From assembly GCF_001012825.1 (NCBI RefSeq), contig NZ_LCZJ02000037.1:265637-329636 (forward strand): DNA of 64,000 bases. The letters are read 5' to 3'. Positions within the stretch are counted from its first letter, which is position 1; each line of letters begins with the position of its first letter. Below, in pieces: positions 53,786 to 63,576 of this stretch. The notes under the pieces were generated by a model, which worked only from the letters and a program-made list of their open reading frames with translations, was not told where the DNA came from and did not search any database. The position numbers and the translations under genes are program-made. The DNA comes from Paenibacillus etheri. Lineage in GTDB: Bacteria; Bacillota; Bacilli; Paenibacillales; Paenibacillaceae.

Positions 53786-53826
53786 AAATCCCCGATTACA
53801 CCCATAAGGTGTCCTCCGGGGATTTT
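53786..53826 (+). terminator. intrinsic terminator of mqnBD
   Basis: AAATCCCCG and CGGGGATTTT pair around an inner ACACC/GGTGT hairpin, with TTTTG following. Confidence 0.8.
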
Positions 53827-53830
53827 GTTT

Positions 53831-53931
53831 AAAATATAAGAAAGTATAAGTTTCACACCATACTTTATGTCTTATATTTCTCGCTCAAACGCTTGCCGTC
53901 CTTATAAGGACGCCGAAGGCATTTATGCTTG
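53831..53931 (-). repeat. dispersed ~100-bp structured repeat, copy E (inverted)
   Basis: Opposite orientation to copies A-D, five bases after the mqnD terminator. In the outer stem AAATGC faces GCGTTT, so a T-G pair replaces a C-G pair. The AT-rich arm is well kept, which supports selection for structure. Confidence 0.82.
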
Positions 53932-54034
53932 TTCTAAGTAGCATTCCCTGCGATTGTCTGCGATCCATTATTTGGCATAGCTAAGCGATGCCTATACAAT
54001 AGACCTATAAATACCTTCTATGAAGGAGGATCAC

Positions 54035-54856
54035 ATGATACCTGAAAACAATAGCAAGCAAAATATCGATCGATTTCTCGGCTTTCAAGAGGATTATGAC
54101 CGCTACCGTCCCGAAGCTCCTGCCATGATCATCAAGCTGCTGACCGATTACTTGGGCAGCATGCCTTCAGTCGTCGCAGATATAGGCTGCGGTACGGGTT
54201 TATCTACTTTTCTGTGGAAGGATGTCGCGGGCAACATCATCGGCATTGAACCGAATCCCGATATGCTGGGAAAAGCAGTCGATAAATTAAGCCAAATAGA
54301 AAATCCCCAATCCATCACTTTTGTACAAGGCTATTCTAACCAGCTTCCACTTGCAGCGGACAGCGTAGACATTGTGACATGCTCACAGTCATTCCACTGG
54401 ATGGATCCTGAAACTACACTTCGAGAAATCTCCCGGGTCTTAAGAACAGGTGGCGTCTTCGCTGCCTACGATTGCGACTGGCCTCTCCCCCTTCAACAGA
54501 AGGTAGAAGAACGTTACAACCAACTGATCTCCAAATCAGAGGAACTGCTCGCCTTGCTCTTACCTGATGCTGAGAGAGCACATAAATGGGACAAAGAAGG
54601 GCATTTGTTACGGATTCAGGCTAGTGGGGCTTTCTCTTTTGCAAGAGAGATTGTATTTCATAATCTTGAATCCTGCAATGCGCAGCGCTATGTAGGACTC
54701 GCTCTAAGCCAAGGCGGAGTTCGAACCGTGCTGAAGCAGGACGCTGCCTTGCTCGATCAGGACATTGCAGATTTCTCAGCTGCGGTTGAACAACATTTTC
54801 AAGGACGCACCCTAGAGGTTATGGTCAGCTACCGGATGAGAATCGGCATCAAATAA
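54035..54856 (+). CDS. class I SAM-dependent methyltransferase
   Basis: A 273-residue methyltransferase. The SAM-binding motif I is VADIGCGTGLST, motif II is near GIEPNPDML, and the post-motif CSQSFHWMDPE is common in the UbiE/YcgJ-like group. ATG 54035 is used with AAGGAGG 5 nt before it; the earlier in-frame ATG 54020 overlaps that site. The substrate is unknown. It stands alone between repeat E and a terminator. A link to menaquinone is not implied by sequence. Confidence 0.85.
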   Translation: MIPENNSKQNIDRFLGFQEDYDRYRPEAPAMIIKLLTDYLGSMPSVVADIGCGTGLSTFLWKDVAGNIIGIEPNPDMLGKAVDKLSQIENPQSITFVQGYSNQLPLAADSVDIVTCSQSFHWMDPETTLREISRVLRTGGVFAAYDCDWPLPLQQKVEERYNQLISKSEELLALLLPDAERAHKWDKEGHLLRIQASGAFSFAREIVFHNLESCNAQRYVGLALSQGGVRTVLKQDAALLDQDIADFSAAVEQHFQGRTLEVMVSYRMRIGIK

Positions 54857-54873
54857 TCTCCGCCCTTAAGCGT

Positions 54874-54920
54874 AAAGAACGCCCCGATTTCCTTATAGGA
54901 GGAAAGTCGGAGCGTTTTCT
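54874..54920. terminator. intrinsic terminator between convergent genes
   Basis: AAAGAACGCCCCGATTTCC pairs with GGAAAGTCGGAGCGTTTTCTT with small mismatches, T-rich end on the + side. It ends the methyltransferase gene; the hydrolase on the other strand ends 5 bp away. Confidence 0.75.
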
Positions 54921-54924
54921 TATT

Positions 54925-55911
54925 TTATTTAATTTCTCCCATGAATATCCTTAGGTTCTCAACGATTTCCTTGGATCTGGAATGGTGTAAATAGTGTCCA
55001 CCCTCGAATGTCATCACTTTTCCATGCACAGAGTCTTTAACTTGCCCTTCATGCAGAGGAATCCAATCTTTCACGCCTGTATTATTCGCTTGTATAAAGA
55101 ATATAATGGGAAGATTCTTGTCGAACTTTAATCCTCTGGCTGCGACAAAGTTAGGATATATATGTTCCATTTCATTTAAGGTAGTGGAATTATTCATATT
55201 TTTGAGCGATATCAATTTCATTTGTTTTTTGGTTTCATCATCAAATGGCAGTCCATCATAAGGGTCACCACTTAATTGCAATCCCAATCTAAGAATACCT
55301 GAATCTTTGAGCAGCTTTAATTTTTTTATTGGGAATTTAACATCCATACCGCCTTGCTCCGGAACACTACTGTCAACACCCACAAATGCACTCACTTCGT
55401 TTGGATATTTCTTCGCATATTCTAGTCCGTAAATACCCGCAATCGAGTGACCCATTAGAATGTATTGATCAATGTTAAGATTCTGTACGGCTTCATGAAC
55501 TTCATTTACGATATTCTCTGTGGTCCGCTCTTTTTTAGTTTCATCGCTGAGTCCATACCCAAATGGTTCAACCGCCACTACTTTGTAATAGGGTGATAAT
55601 TCATCGATCAACGGTTTAAAATCAAGCGCTGGCGCACCTGTTCCAAAGCCCGGTAAAAGCACGATGGTCTGTTCACCTTCTCCTTGGATCAAAACATTCA
55701 TACTTTTTCCGTCAACAGGAACTAACTGACCATATTGATGTATTTTTTCCTGATCTGATTTGTTGCTAATCACATTAACTGTATAAACAACGGCTAGAAA
55801 AAGCACGATCAAAATCACAATTGCTCCTACTATTTTCAGCAACAGGTTACGTACTTTATGTTTTTTCTTTTCATTCCCCGTCTTTATTACCTCTGTTTGT
55901 GTCACTCTCAT
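54925..55911 (-). CDS. membrane-anchored alpha/beta hydrolase
   Basis: A 328-residue protein. A positively charged N-terminus and one helix (about 24-48) anchor it with the catalytic domain outside. The oxyanion LLPGFGTGAP, nucleophile GHSIAG and the terminal GGHYLHH carry the usual triad pattern. ATG 55911 follows GGACAGGAG. There is no lipobox. The substrate is unknown. It is monocistronic and lies before the two-component pair. Confidence 0.83.
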   Translation of the reverse strand: MRVTQTEVIKTGNEKKKHKVRNLLLKIVGAIVILIVLFLAVVYTVNVISNKSDQEKIHQYGQLVPVDGKSMNVLIQGEGEQTIVLLPGFGTGAPALDFKPLIDELSPYYKVVAVEPFGYGLSDETKKERTTENIVNEVHEAVQNLNIDQYILMGHSIAGIYGLEYAKKYPNEVSAFVGVDSSVPEQGGMDVKFPIKKLKLLKDSGILRLGLQLSGDPYDGLPFDDETKKQMKLISLKNMNNSTTLNEMEHIYPNFVAARGLKFDKNLPIIFFIQANNTGVKDWIPLHEGQVKDSVHGKVMTFEGGHYLHHSRSKEIVENLRIFMGEIK

Positions 55912-56021
55912 CTGCTCCTGTCCTAATCTATTTATTAAGTCGCCTTAACGTTTCGCTAATGAGATCTTAACCAACGAAGATGTACTCCTCATGACAACAA
56001 TATGAATTACATATGAACAGG

Positions 56022-56073
56022 CAAAAAAATACTACGGCAGCGCAAGCAAGAAATCTTACCTGTGCTGCCGTAG
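56022..56073 (-). terminator. intrinsic terminator of the two-component operon
   Basis: CTACGGCAGC pairs with GCTGCCGTAG; on the minus strand TATTTTTTTG follows. Loop about 22 nt. Confidence 0.85.
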
Positions 56074-56128
56074 CATGAACAATGAGGTACGCGTTCAATC
56101 TCTCGCAAGGATACCCCTTGAGATCTAA

Positions 56129-57496
56129 TTACTCTGTCGGCGCTATAATTGGCAAGGTAACGATGATGGTCGTTCCTTGGCCAGGTTCGCTTTCCACCTG
56201 AATGTCGCCTTGATGTAGCGAAACGATCTGTTTGACGATCGCCAGTCCCATACCGCTACCGCCATACTTACGACTGTGGGAACGATCAGCCTTAAAGAAT
56301 CGTTCAAATATACGCTCTTGGTCCTCGGGAGAAATGCCAATGCCAGTGTCGGATATTCGGACGGTCACGTTGTTCATATCTTGTTTGATACTGATGTTAA
56401 TCACGCTATCATCCTTGGAGAACTTAATACTATTTCCAAGGAGATTCGTCCACACCTGACTTAGCAGATCATGGTCAGCCCATATAATTACCGGTTTCAA
56501 ATCAAGCTCAAAACTGATGTTGCGTGCCGACCATTGGGGCTGTATCGCCACGATTACTCGTCTGATCTGTTCATCAAGACTGAACGTGATAAGCCGCAGT
56601 TGTTGGGATTGCGATTCAAGCAGGCTCAGCTTTAACAGACTATCACTCATCTTGGACATCCGCTCCGCTTCAGCAATAATAATGTCGAGATAACGATTCC
56701 GCTCATCCTCTGTGAGGGCTACTTTCTTAAGTGCAATTGCATAACCAGATATAGAGGTGAGTGGAGACTGAACCTCATGTGACACATTCGTTACGAACTC
56801 CCTGCGCATTTGCTCAAGCTGTTGCAGATCATGCATCATTTCCTCGAAACTATTAGCCAAGGTACCTAGCTCACCCGTCTGCTTAATATTCAATTCGACG
56901 TTGAAATCCCCAGTTGCTATTCGCCTGGTTGCCTTTGTCAGCCTTTTGATCGGTCTCACAAGGAACATGGAAGCGACCAGTATCAACAGGCTTCCCGTTA
57001 TTAACGAATACGCCAAAAAGTTAAATAGCAGATTCCTCGTAGAAGACATAGTAGGAGGTTCAAGCGGCTCCACAAACATCGCCTTCCTTCCCATTTCGGT
57101 TTTTAAAGGCATTCCTAAGAGGTTGGAAGAAATAACATTCGGTTTAACTTGAACAGCTTCCCCAGCCAATACTTTCTTTAGTTGCTCCATAGTCACGGTA
57201 GCAGGGCTCTCTCCATTAAGCGCTCCATAAGACTGGAACTGACCATCCTCATCGTAAATTCGAATATAATAGGAATCGAGCTGTTTCATTCCACTTACGA
57301 ATGAATCCGCTTCACGTAACGGTAAAATTTCGTATATCCGGGCGATGTCCTGACCAAAGCGAAGCAAGGGAATCCGCATGTTTTCATTTAATTTATCTTG
57401 AAATACCCAGGTTGTCACAAATAAAGCAATCAATGTGCCTCCGATCACGGAGACCAGAAAGGTCAGAACAACACGTGTATATAAGGATTTGATCAT
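56129..57496 (-). CDS. sensor histidine kinase
   Basis: A 455-residue membrane kinase. Two helices flank an extracellular sensor (about 30-165). A HAMP domain (IRPIKRLTKATRRIATGDFN region) is followed by the phosphoacceptor SHEVQSPLTS, then an N-box NSIKFSKD and G-boxes DTGIGISPEDQERIFERFF and GGSGMGLAIV. The enzyme is an EnvZ/OmpR-class kinase. It overlaps the regulator stop by 4 bp (ATGA). The stimulus is unknown. No target genes are adjacent, and repeat F lies upstream of the pair. Confidence 0.92.
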   Translation of the reverse strand: MIKSLYTRVVLTFLVSVIGGTLIALFVTTWVFQDKLNENMRIPLLRFGQDIARIYEILPLREADSFVSGMKQLDSYYIRIYDEDGQFQSYGALNGESPATVTMEQLKKVLAGEAVQVKPNVISSNLLGMPLKTEMGRKAMFVEPLEPPTMSSTRNLLFNFLAYSLITGSLLILVASMFLVRPIKRLTKATRRIATGDFNVELNIKQTGELGTLANSFEEMMHDLQQLEQMRREFVTNVSHEVQSPLTSISGYAIALKKVALTEDERNRYLDIIIAEAERMSKMSDSLLKLSLLESQSQQLRLITFSLDEQIRRVIVAIQPQWSARNISFELDLKPVIIWADHDLLSQVWTNLLGNSIKFSKDDSVINISIKQDMNNVTVRISDTGIGISPEDQERIFERFFKADRSHSRKYGGSGMGLAIVKQIVSLHQGDIQVESEPGQGTTIIVTLPIIAPTE

Positions 57497-58167
57497 TCGT
57501 AAACCTCAAGCCGATAGCCAAGCCCCCGCACCGTCTCGATTCGAAAATCAGGTGTAGACGCAAACCGTTCACGTAGCCGCTTAATATGTACGTCTATCGT
57601 TCGATCATCTCCAGCGTAATCAATTCCCCAGATCTGATCGATTAACTGCTCACGCGTATAGACTTGTCCGGGCGTACCAGCGAGCTTATACAGTAATTCG
57701 AACTCCTTGAGCGGCAACGTGAATGACTCCGTCCCTCTCATCACCTTATAGGTCTGCCGATCAAGGGTGACGTTGCCGAACTGGATCGTCTGGGTGGAAC
57801 CAATCTTGTATCGCTTCAATAAGGATCTAACACGAACCGTCAACTCCAGCGGATCGAATGGCTTCGTCAAATAATCGTCTGTCCCCAGTTCGAAGCCCTT
57901 CACCTTCTCCCAAGTTTCACCTCTCGCAGTTAGCATAAGTAAGGGAAGATCCAGATTAGCTTTTCGAAGCTCCTTACATAACGTCCAACCATCCATAATC
58001 GGCATCATGATATCGAGTACAACAAGATCAACCTGCTTTGAGGCGTAAACGGCTAACGCTTCTTTGCCGTCTGCAGCTTCGGCTGTGTCAAATCCGTCGT
58101 TACGTAGAAATAAACAGACGAGTTCGCGAATGTTCGCGTCGTCGTCAGCAACTAGTATAGTAGGCAT
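57493..58167 (-). CDS. OmpR/PhoB-family response regulator
   Basis: A 224-residue regulator. The receiver has DDD near the start, the phospho-acceptor in VVLDIMMPIMDG and a K in LTKPFDP. A winged-helix output domain has KRLRERFASTPDFRIETVRG. ATG 58167 follows AGAGGA. It overlaps the kinase gene by 4 bp and is the first gene of the pair. Regulated genes are unknown. Confidence 0.93.
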   Translation of the reverse strand: MPTILVADDDANIRELVCLFLRNDGFDTAEAADGKEALAVYASKQVDLVVLDIMMPIMDGWTLCKELRKANLDLPLLMLTARGETWEKVKGFELGTDDYLTKPFDPLELTVRVRSLLKRYKIGSTQTIQFGNVTLDRQTYKVMRGTESFTLPLKEFELLYKLAGTPGQVYTREQLIDQIWGIDYAGDDRTIDVHIKRLRERFASTPDFRIETVRGLGYRLEVYE

Positions 58168-58224
58168 TCGTATCCTCTTTTCCTGTTATCCTTCCTAGCC
58201 ATTATACTACAATATACTTCCAGC

Positions 58225-58273
58225 CAAGAAGGAACGCCTTCGGCATCCTTAGAAGATTTACTTTCTTATATTT
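58225..58273 (+). repeat. dispersed structured repeat, copy F, internally deleted
   Basis: Keeps the left block AACGCCTTCGGC and the right end CTTTCTTATATTT, but the outer stem partner and most of the AT-rich arm are gone. It lies between potD and the response regulator, upstream of the pair. Confidence 0.6.
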
Positions 58274-58274
58274 C

Positions 58275-58317
58275 AAAAAAGAGCGTCTAACACGGTAATC
58301 CGCATGTAGACGCTCTT
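58275..58317 (-). terminator. intrinsic terminator of the pot operon
   Basis: AAGAGCGTCTA pairs with TAGACGCTCTT; on the minus strand TTTTTTG follows. It lies just after potD. Confidence 0.85.
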
Positions 58318-58346
58318 GGAGTCGTTTGACTTCACCTTCAAACGAC

Positions 58347-59420
58347 TTACTTCTTATTCATCTTAAACTTCAGGAAGAGCTCATTGTAATGAGCAAGCAT
58401 CCGTTTCCCAAGGTTATCATACACCTCAAGCCGATCCGTAATCTCGGCAGGCGGGTAGAACCGGGTATCCTCGGAAGTTTCCTTCGGAAGTAGCTCCAGT
58501 GCAGGAATGTTAGGTGTGGAATAACCTACGTATTCTGCATTCTTAGCCGCTACATCTGGACGAAGCATGAAGTTAATGAACTTATGCGCCCCATCCACAT
58601 TATCCGCAGTTCGTGGAATGACCATGTTATCAAACCACTTGTTCGAGCCTTCCTCAGGCACTACATAATCCAGTTTATCATTCTCATCCATGATCTCAGA
58701 AGCATCACCGGACCATACAATCCCGACCGCAGCCTCTTCATTGGCAAGCAGCATCTTGATCTCATCTCCCACAATCGCCTTAACGTTAGGAGACAGCTTA
58801 TTTAGCTTGGTCAGCGCTTCTTGCAGGTGAGCTTCATCCCGGTCATTAACGGAATAATGTAGGCTGTTCAAAGCCATACCCATCACTTCGCGTGCTCCAT
58901 CCACCAAGAAAATGTTATTCTTCAGCCTGCTGTCCCAGAGGGAATCCCAGCTGGTGAAGTCCATCCCTTTGGTCATTTCCGGGTTGAAGATAATCCCGAC
59001 GGTTCCCCAGAAGTAAGGCACGGAATACTTGTTGCCAGGATCGAACGAAAGGTCCATAAACCGCGAATCAATATTCTTTAGATTCGGAACCTTACTATGA
59101 TCCAGCGGTATGAGCAGATTTTCTTCTTTCATCTTGGCAATGGCGTAATCCGAAGGAATTACGACATCAAATGTAGTTCCACCCTGCTCCACTTTAGTTA
59201 GCATGGCTTCATTAGAGTCAAAGGTTTGGTAAATAACCGTTAATCCGGTCTCTTTTTCAAATTCCTTCAACAAATCAGGATCGACATAGTCGCCCCAGTT
59301 ATAGATAGTCAGCGTATTTCCTCCGGAATAGCCCTCTCTCGAGTTCATCCAGGAGCCCAAGTACATTAGCGCGAATGCCGTGATCATGATCGCCAGAAAA
59401 GCATTTACCAGCTGTTTCAT
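58347..59420 (-). CDS. potD: spermidine/putrescine-binding protein
   Basis: A 357-residue extracellular binding protein with a hydrophobic N-terminal segment (about 8-25) but no lipobox, so it is probably kept as a membrane-anchored or secreted protein. The early NTLTIYNWGDYVDPDLLKEF and the FDSNEAMLTK stretch are PotD-like, including polyamine-site tryptophan and acidic residues. It overlaps potC by 4 bp. It is the last gene of potABCD. Confidence 0.9.
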   Translation of the reverse strand: MKQLVNAFLAIMITAFALMYLGSWMNSREGYSGGNTLTIYNWGDYVDPDLLKEFEKETGLTVIYQTFDSNEAMLTKVEQGGTTFDVVIPSDYAIAKMKEENLLIPLDHSKVPNLKNIDSRFMDLSFDPGNKYSVPYFWGTVGIIFNPEMTKGMDFTSWDSLWDSRLKNNIFLVDGAREVMGMALNSLHYSVNDRDEAHLQEALTKLNKLSPNVKAIVGDEIKMLLANEEAAVGIVWSGDASEIMDENDKLDYVVPEEGSNKWFDNMVIPRTADNVDGAHKFINFMLRPDVAAKNAEYVGYSTPNIPALELLPKETSEDTRFYPPAEITDRLEVYDNLGKRMLAHYNELFLKFKMNKK

Positions 59421-60250
59421 CTAGGCACCCCCGCTTCCGCTACTGGCTCCGCCACAGCTTCCGAGGTATTCTGACGGTTCTTCTTAAGGGTCAGGAAGTA
59501 ATAACCGACAACGAGCAGTATCGTGAACAGGAAGATCAGTGTCGATAGCGCATTAATGGATAACGACACCCCTTGCCGAGCTCTGGAATAAATCTCAACC
59601 GATAGCGTCGAATAACCATTACCCGTTACGAAGAACGTAACTGCAAAGTCATCCAGTGAATACGTAAGCGCCATGAAGAATCCACTAAATATCCCCGGTT
59701 TGATAATCGGCAGAATAACCTTAGTCAGAACATCCTTGCGGCTTGCACCGAGGTCACGTGCTGCATCCGTCAGTGAAGGACTCATATCCTGTAAATGCGG
59801 CAGAATCATCAACACGGCAATCGGTACACTGAACGCGACATGCGAAAGCAGGACGGACACGAAGCCAAGCTTGATGCCTGCAATGGTGAACAGAATCAGG
59901 AACGATGCACCGATAATGACATCCGGACTAACGATCAACACGTTGTTTAGAGATAACAAGGTGTTTTTAGCACGGCGGTTCTGCACACTCTTAATGGCCA
60001 GTGCACCAATAATAGCGATAAGAATGGCGATAGCCGAGGACAGAAGCGCGATTACAAGCGTGTTGATCATAATGATAATCAGCCGCGTATCCTGAAGGAC
60101 CTCACGGTAGTAATCCAGCGTAAAGCCCTCGAACTTGTGCATCGTTCCCCCACTGTTGAACGAATAGTACATCAAATAGAAGATTGGCGCATACAGAACA
60201 GCGAACACCAGAACTAGGTACAGATTGGAGAACCCGTTTTTATTTCTCAT
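59417..60250 (-). CDS. potC: polyamine ABC permease PotC
   Basis: A 277-residue permease with six helices and the coupling loop [20 protein letters not shown]. It pairs with PotB. The gene overlaps potB by 11 bp and potD by 4 bp. ATG 60250 follows AAAGGGGTG. The C-terminus has an extra Glu/Ala-rich tail of about 15 residues. Confidence 0.9.
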   Translation of the reverse strand: MRNKNGFSNLYLVLVFAVLYAPIFYLMYYSFNSGGTMHKFEGFTLDYYREVLQDTRLIIIMINTLVIALLSSAIAILIAIIGALAIKSVQNRRAKNTLLSLNNVLIVSPDVIIGASFLILFTIAGIKLGFVSVLLSHVAFSVPIAVLMILPHLQDMSPSLTDAARDLGASRKDVLTKVILPIIKPGIFSGFFMALTYSLDDFAVTFFVTGNGYSTLSVEIYSRARQGVSLSINALSTLIFLFTILLVVGYYFLTLKKNRQNTSEAVAEPVAEAGVPR

Positions 60251-61052
60251 TCCGCACCCCTTTCCGCGATCCGCCGGTAATAATCATGAACAGCGCCATA
60301 ATAGCAATCAGAAACACTGCAACCGTGGAGCCCATACCCCAGTCCTGTGTGACCAGAAAATGCTGCTCAATCGCAGTACCGAGCGTAATGACCCTGTTGC
60401 CCGCAATCAGACGAGTAATCATAAACAGGGACAGCGCTGGTATGAATACCGCCATACAACCGGCACGTACGCCCGAAATGGTCAATGGAAAAATAACACG
60501 CCGGAACGTCGTCCAGCCCGAAGCACCCAGATCACGTGCCGCATCCAGCAAGGATAGATTAAGATCCTCCAAAGCGCTGTAGATCGGCAAGATCATGAAT
60601 GGGATAAAGATATACACTGATACAAATACAAAGCTGAAGCCCGTAAATAAAATTTGCTGTTCCCCGATTCCAAGCAGATCAAAGAAATTGTTGATCGGTC
60701 CGAACGTGCCGAATATGCCAATAAAAGCGTAAGTTTTCAGCAGCAAATTAATCCATGTCGGTAAAATAATCAGCAATAACCATAGCTGCTTATGCTTCGT
60801 TCTCGTCAACAGATAAGCCGCCGGATAGGCGACCAGCAAAGAGAATGCTGTAATCAAAAACGCATACCAGAATGAGGTTAGCGTCATTTTTAAGTACACA
60901 GGTGTAAAGAAGTTCACGTAGTTATCTAGCGTAAGATGCCCATCCAGATCAAATAGAGAATAATAGATGACAAGCAGCACTGGTGCGATTACAAACAAGG
61001 CGATCCATAGGTAATAAGGGATGAGATAATACGATCTGCCCTTATTCTTCAT
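60240..61052 (-). CDS. potB: polyamine ABC permease PotB
   Basis: A 270-residue permease with six helices and coupling loop [20 protein letters not shown]. The open frame runs further upstream inside potA, but ATG 61052 is chosen with GGTGGAG just before it; the start overlaps the potA stop by 11 bp. It forms the channel with PotC. Confidence 0.9.
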   Translation of the reverse strand: MKNKGRSYYLIPYYLWIALFVIAPVLLVIYYSLFDLDGHLTLDNYVNFFTPVYLKMTLTSFWYAFLITAFSLLVAYPAAYLLTRTKHKQLWLLLIILPTWINLLLKTYAFIGIFGTFGPINNFFDLLGIGEQQILFTGFSFVFVSVYIFIPFMILPIYSALEDLNLSLLDAARDLGASGWTTFRRVIFPLTISGVRAGCMAVFIPALSLFMITRLIAGNRVITLGTAIEQHFLVTQDWGMGSTVAVFLIAIMALFMIITGGSRKGVRNEK

Positions 61053-62166
61053 GACTCTCCACCTCGCCGTAAGCCTCCAGACGTTTGTCGAACTCTTCCT
61101 CCGTTTCACCAAAACGCATAACATGAATCGCTTCCGGATCAAAATAAAGGCCAATTTCACTACCTACAGTCGCCTTACGTGTAGAATGCACAAGCCATTC
61201 ATGTCCGGATTCATCATAACAACTGATTTCATAGTGGACACCCCTGAACAACTGGGAATCCACTCGCACACGTAGCTTACCCTGTTCCAGTGTTGAAATT
61301 TCCAAATCCTCGGGACGTATAACAATCTCCACAGATTCGTTTGGTTTAAGACCGGCATCGAAACATTCAAAGCGGCGACCGTTAAACTCCACCAGATAGT
61401 CTTCAATCATAACACCCGGAACAATGTTGGACTCGCCAATAAAATCAGCCACGAAACGGTTAATTGGCTCATCATAAATATCGTTAGGTGTACCGCTTTG
61501 TTCGATTTTGCCTTTGTTCATGACAAAAATCCAGTCGGACATCGCGAGTGCCTCTTCCTGGTCATGTGTAACAAAAATAAAGGTAATGCCAAGCCGTTGC
61601 TGCATTTCACGCAGTATATACTGCATCTCTGTACGCAGCTTCAGATCGAGCGCAGATAGCGGCTCGTCCAGCAATAGAACCTGCGGCTCATTCACAATCG
61701 CACGAGCAATGGCCACGCGCTGCCGTTGACCACCAGACATTTCGTTAATGGCACGCTGCTCGTAACCTACAAGGTTAACGAAACTTAGCGCTTCCTGCAC
61801 CTTCTTCGTGATGACGTCTTTCTTAAGCTTCTTAATGCGCAGTCCGAAAGCCACATTCTCGAATACGTTCAGGTGTGGAAATAATGCGTAATCCTGAAAG
61901 ACCGTATTGACCTGCCGCTCATTGGCTGGAATGTGGTTAATCACTTTACCGTTTAAATAGATAGAACCGCTTGTTGGCTCTGCGAACCCAGCGATCAATC
62001 GTAGAATAGTCGTTTTACCACAGCCTGATGGACCAAGCAGTGTATAGAATTTGCCGCGCTCTATCTCGAAGCTAACTCCTTTTAACACCGGATCTTCGTC
62101 GTCATATTGCTTGGTAACCTCTTCAAATGAAATAATGGTGCCTTCCTGAATAGCTATAGCTAACAA
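61042..62166 (-). CDS. potA: polyamine ABC transporter ATPase
   Basis: A 374-residue ATPase. Walker A is GPSGCGKTT, the signature [15 protein letters not shown], Walker [12 protein letters not shown], and a TOBE-type C-terminal domain follows ([18 protein letters not shown]). It is the first gene of potABCD. The start is uncertain: TTG 62166 lies directly on its GGGAGG, with no space; ATT codons further in have better spacing. The gene is otherwise complete. Confidence 0.9.
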   Translation of the reverse strand: MLAIAIQEGTIISFEEVTKQYDDEDPVLKGVSFEIERGKFYTLLGPSGCGKTTILRLIAGFAEPTSGSIYLNGKVINHIPANERQVNTVFQDYALFPHLNVFENVAFGLRIKKLKKDVITKKVQEALSFVNLVGYEQRAINEMSGGQRQRVAIARAIVNEPQVLLLDEPLSALDLKLRTEMQYILREMQQRLGITFIFVTHDQEEALAMSDWIFVMNKGKIEQSGTPNDIYDEPINRFVADFIGESNIVPGVMIEDYLVEFNGRRFECFDAGLKPNESVEIVIRPEDLEISTLEQGKLRVRVDSQLFRGVHYEISCYDESGHEWLVHSTRKATVGSEIGLYFDPEAIHVMRFGETEEEFDKRLEAYGEVESHEE

Positions 62167-62452
62167 CCTCCCTGCCTAAAGTATCACAATACTATTTTAC
62201 CCGCATCTCGCGGAGAACAATCGAATGGGCATGCTCAGCGCTAATAAGCGACAATTCCTCCTCTCATTCGACACTCCAATAGATATAGCATATTAGATTG
62301 TACCATTATATGCGATAGCTTACATGGATAAGGAATGCGTAAACTTAACAACTTTGTAAAATATCCAATCCTCCAAGCCTTTTTTAAGGTGTTATAATGA
62401 AAACGAACTGAAAGACCAGATAGTTTTTTCATTTTTTTCCGAAAGAAGATGA

Positions 62453-63556
62453 ATGATAATGAACGAGGGGTTACAAGACCGCCTTGAAAAATATGGTTTC
62501 TCACTTTACATGATAAGAATTACGCTGGCTGCTTCACTTTCATGGGTCGCCGTACACAGCATATATGGTAGCCAATATTTATACTTCGCACCCCTTGCGG
62601 CTATCCTCATCACCCAAGCCAGCGTTAAAGCATCGCTTGAAAAAGGAATCTACCGCCTGATCGGTATTATTCTTGGCGGGATCGTTAGCCTAGTTGTTGG
62701 CCAGTTTTTTGATGTAGGTGGACTTTCTATTCTGCTCATTCTACTCATCGGGATTGGTATCGCTACTGCCTGTAAGATGAACATTCAAGCTGTCTCACAG
62801 GTGGGGGTTACTTCCGTTCTAGCTCTTACTTTTTACCAGAATGACTACGTGCTTTGGAGAATAGGGGAAACATTTATTGGTGTGCTGATCGCCCTGGCCA
62901 TCAATATGATTATCGTGCCGCCGAACAGGTTCGTCAAGGTAAAAGCATTGGCATTCGAAGGAAGTCTTCTGCTTGCGGATGCATTAAAAGATCTCGTAGG
63001 CGTAAGACGCGATTCTCCGAAAGACAATTTGCTGGAGGAAGCAGGTAAACTCCTGTCGAATAGCAGCCGGGAACAGAAGGAAATGTTCTATACCCTCACA
63101 CATTATCAGTGCCGTGGTGAACTGAAGGGGCTCATACAGGCTACCTCACATCTAAAAAGCATTCATTCCTACGTCAAAGAAATCGCCGACGATATTCGTC
63201 TTCTACCAGCGCATCACGCCTCTTCGGACTGGATGAAGGATGTGCTGGATTCAACCGCAGATTGCATTGCTCTTTATGGAACCAGAACCTTATCAGACGC
63301 AGAGTGCCAACGTTCTCTTGCCGATTGTATAGAGCGTGCTCGTGACCTGCAATTGGCTAGTTTCTCTGAACTGCAAGGGAATTGTTCGCTATCAAGCATT
63401 CGTGATCTCGGTGCGGTCTTCAGTCACCTAAACCGGGTGTTGGAGGAAGTAGAACGTGCTAAATCTGCTACTTATGTTGTAGCCACTCGACCCTCAACGG
63501 CTGAAGCCGCACGCGCTTTACGTTTTATTAAAAAGGGACTCTCCCAGAAGCTATAA
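62453..63556 (+). CDS. aromatic acid exporter (FUSC/ArAE-like) family membrane protein
   Basis: A 367-residue protein. About six helices in the first ~165 residues are followed by a soluble helical domain of about 200 residues. The RIGETFIGVLIALAINMIIVPP segment is typical of the ArAE/FUSC family, related to YgaE/YqjA-type proteins. Some members export aromatic acids; a role here is not established. ATG 62453 (with ATG 62459 as alternative) has GAAAGAAGA upstream. It is monocistronic, ending in a terminator that overlaps its stop. Confidence 0.8.
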   Translation: MIMNEGLQDRLEKYGFSLYMIRITLAASLSWVAVHSIYGSQYLYFAPLAAILITQASVKASLEKGIYRLIGIILGGIVSLVVGQFFDVGGLSILLILLIGIGIATACKMNIQAVSQVGVTSVLALTFYQNDYVLWRIGETFIGVLIALAINMIIVPPNRFVKVKALAFEGSLLLADALKDLVGVRRDSPKDNLLEEAGKLLSNSSREQKEMFYTLTHYQCRGELKGLIQATSHLKSIHSYVKEIADDIRLLPAHHASSDWMKDVLDSTADCIALYGTRTLSDAECQRSLADCIERARDLQLASFSELQGNCSLSSIRDLGAVFSHLNRVLEEVERAKSATYVVATRPSTAEAARALRFIKKGLSQKL

Positions 63557-63576
63557 GCTTCGGGAGTGTCCCTTTT
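63531..63576 (+). terminator. intrinsic terminator overlapping the gene end
   Basis: AAAAGGGACTCTCCC pairs with GGGAGTGTCCCTTTT, with GAAGC/GCTTC extending the stem over the stop codon. Confidence 0.85.
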
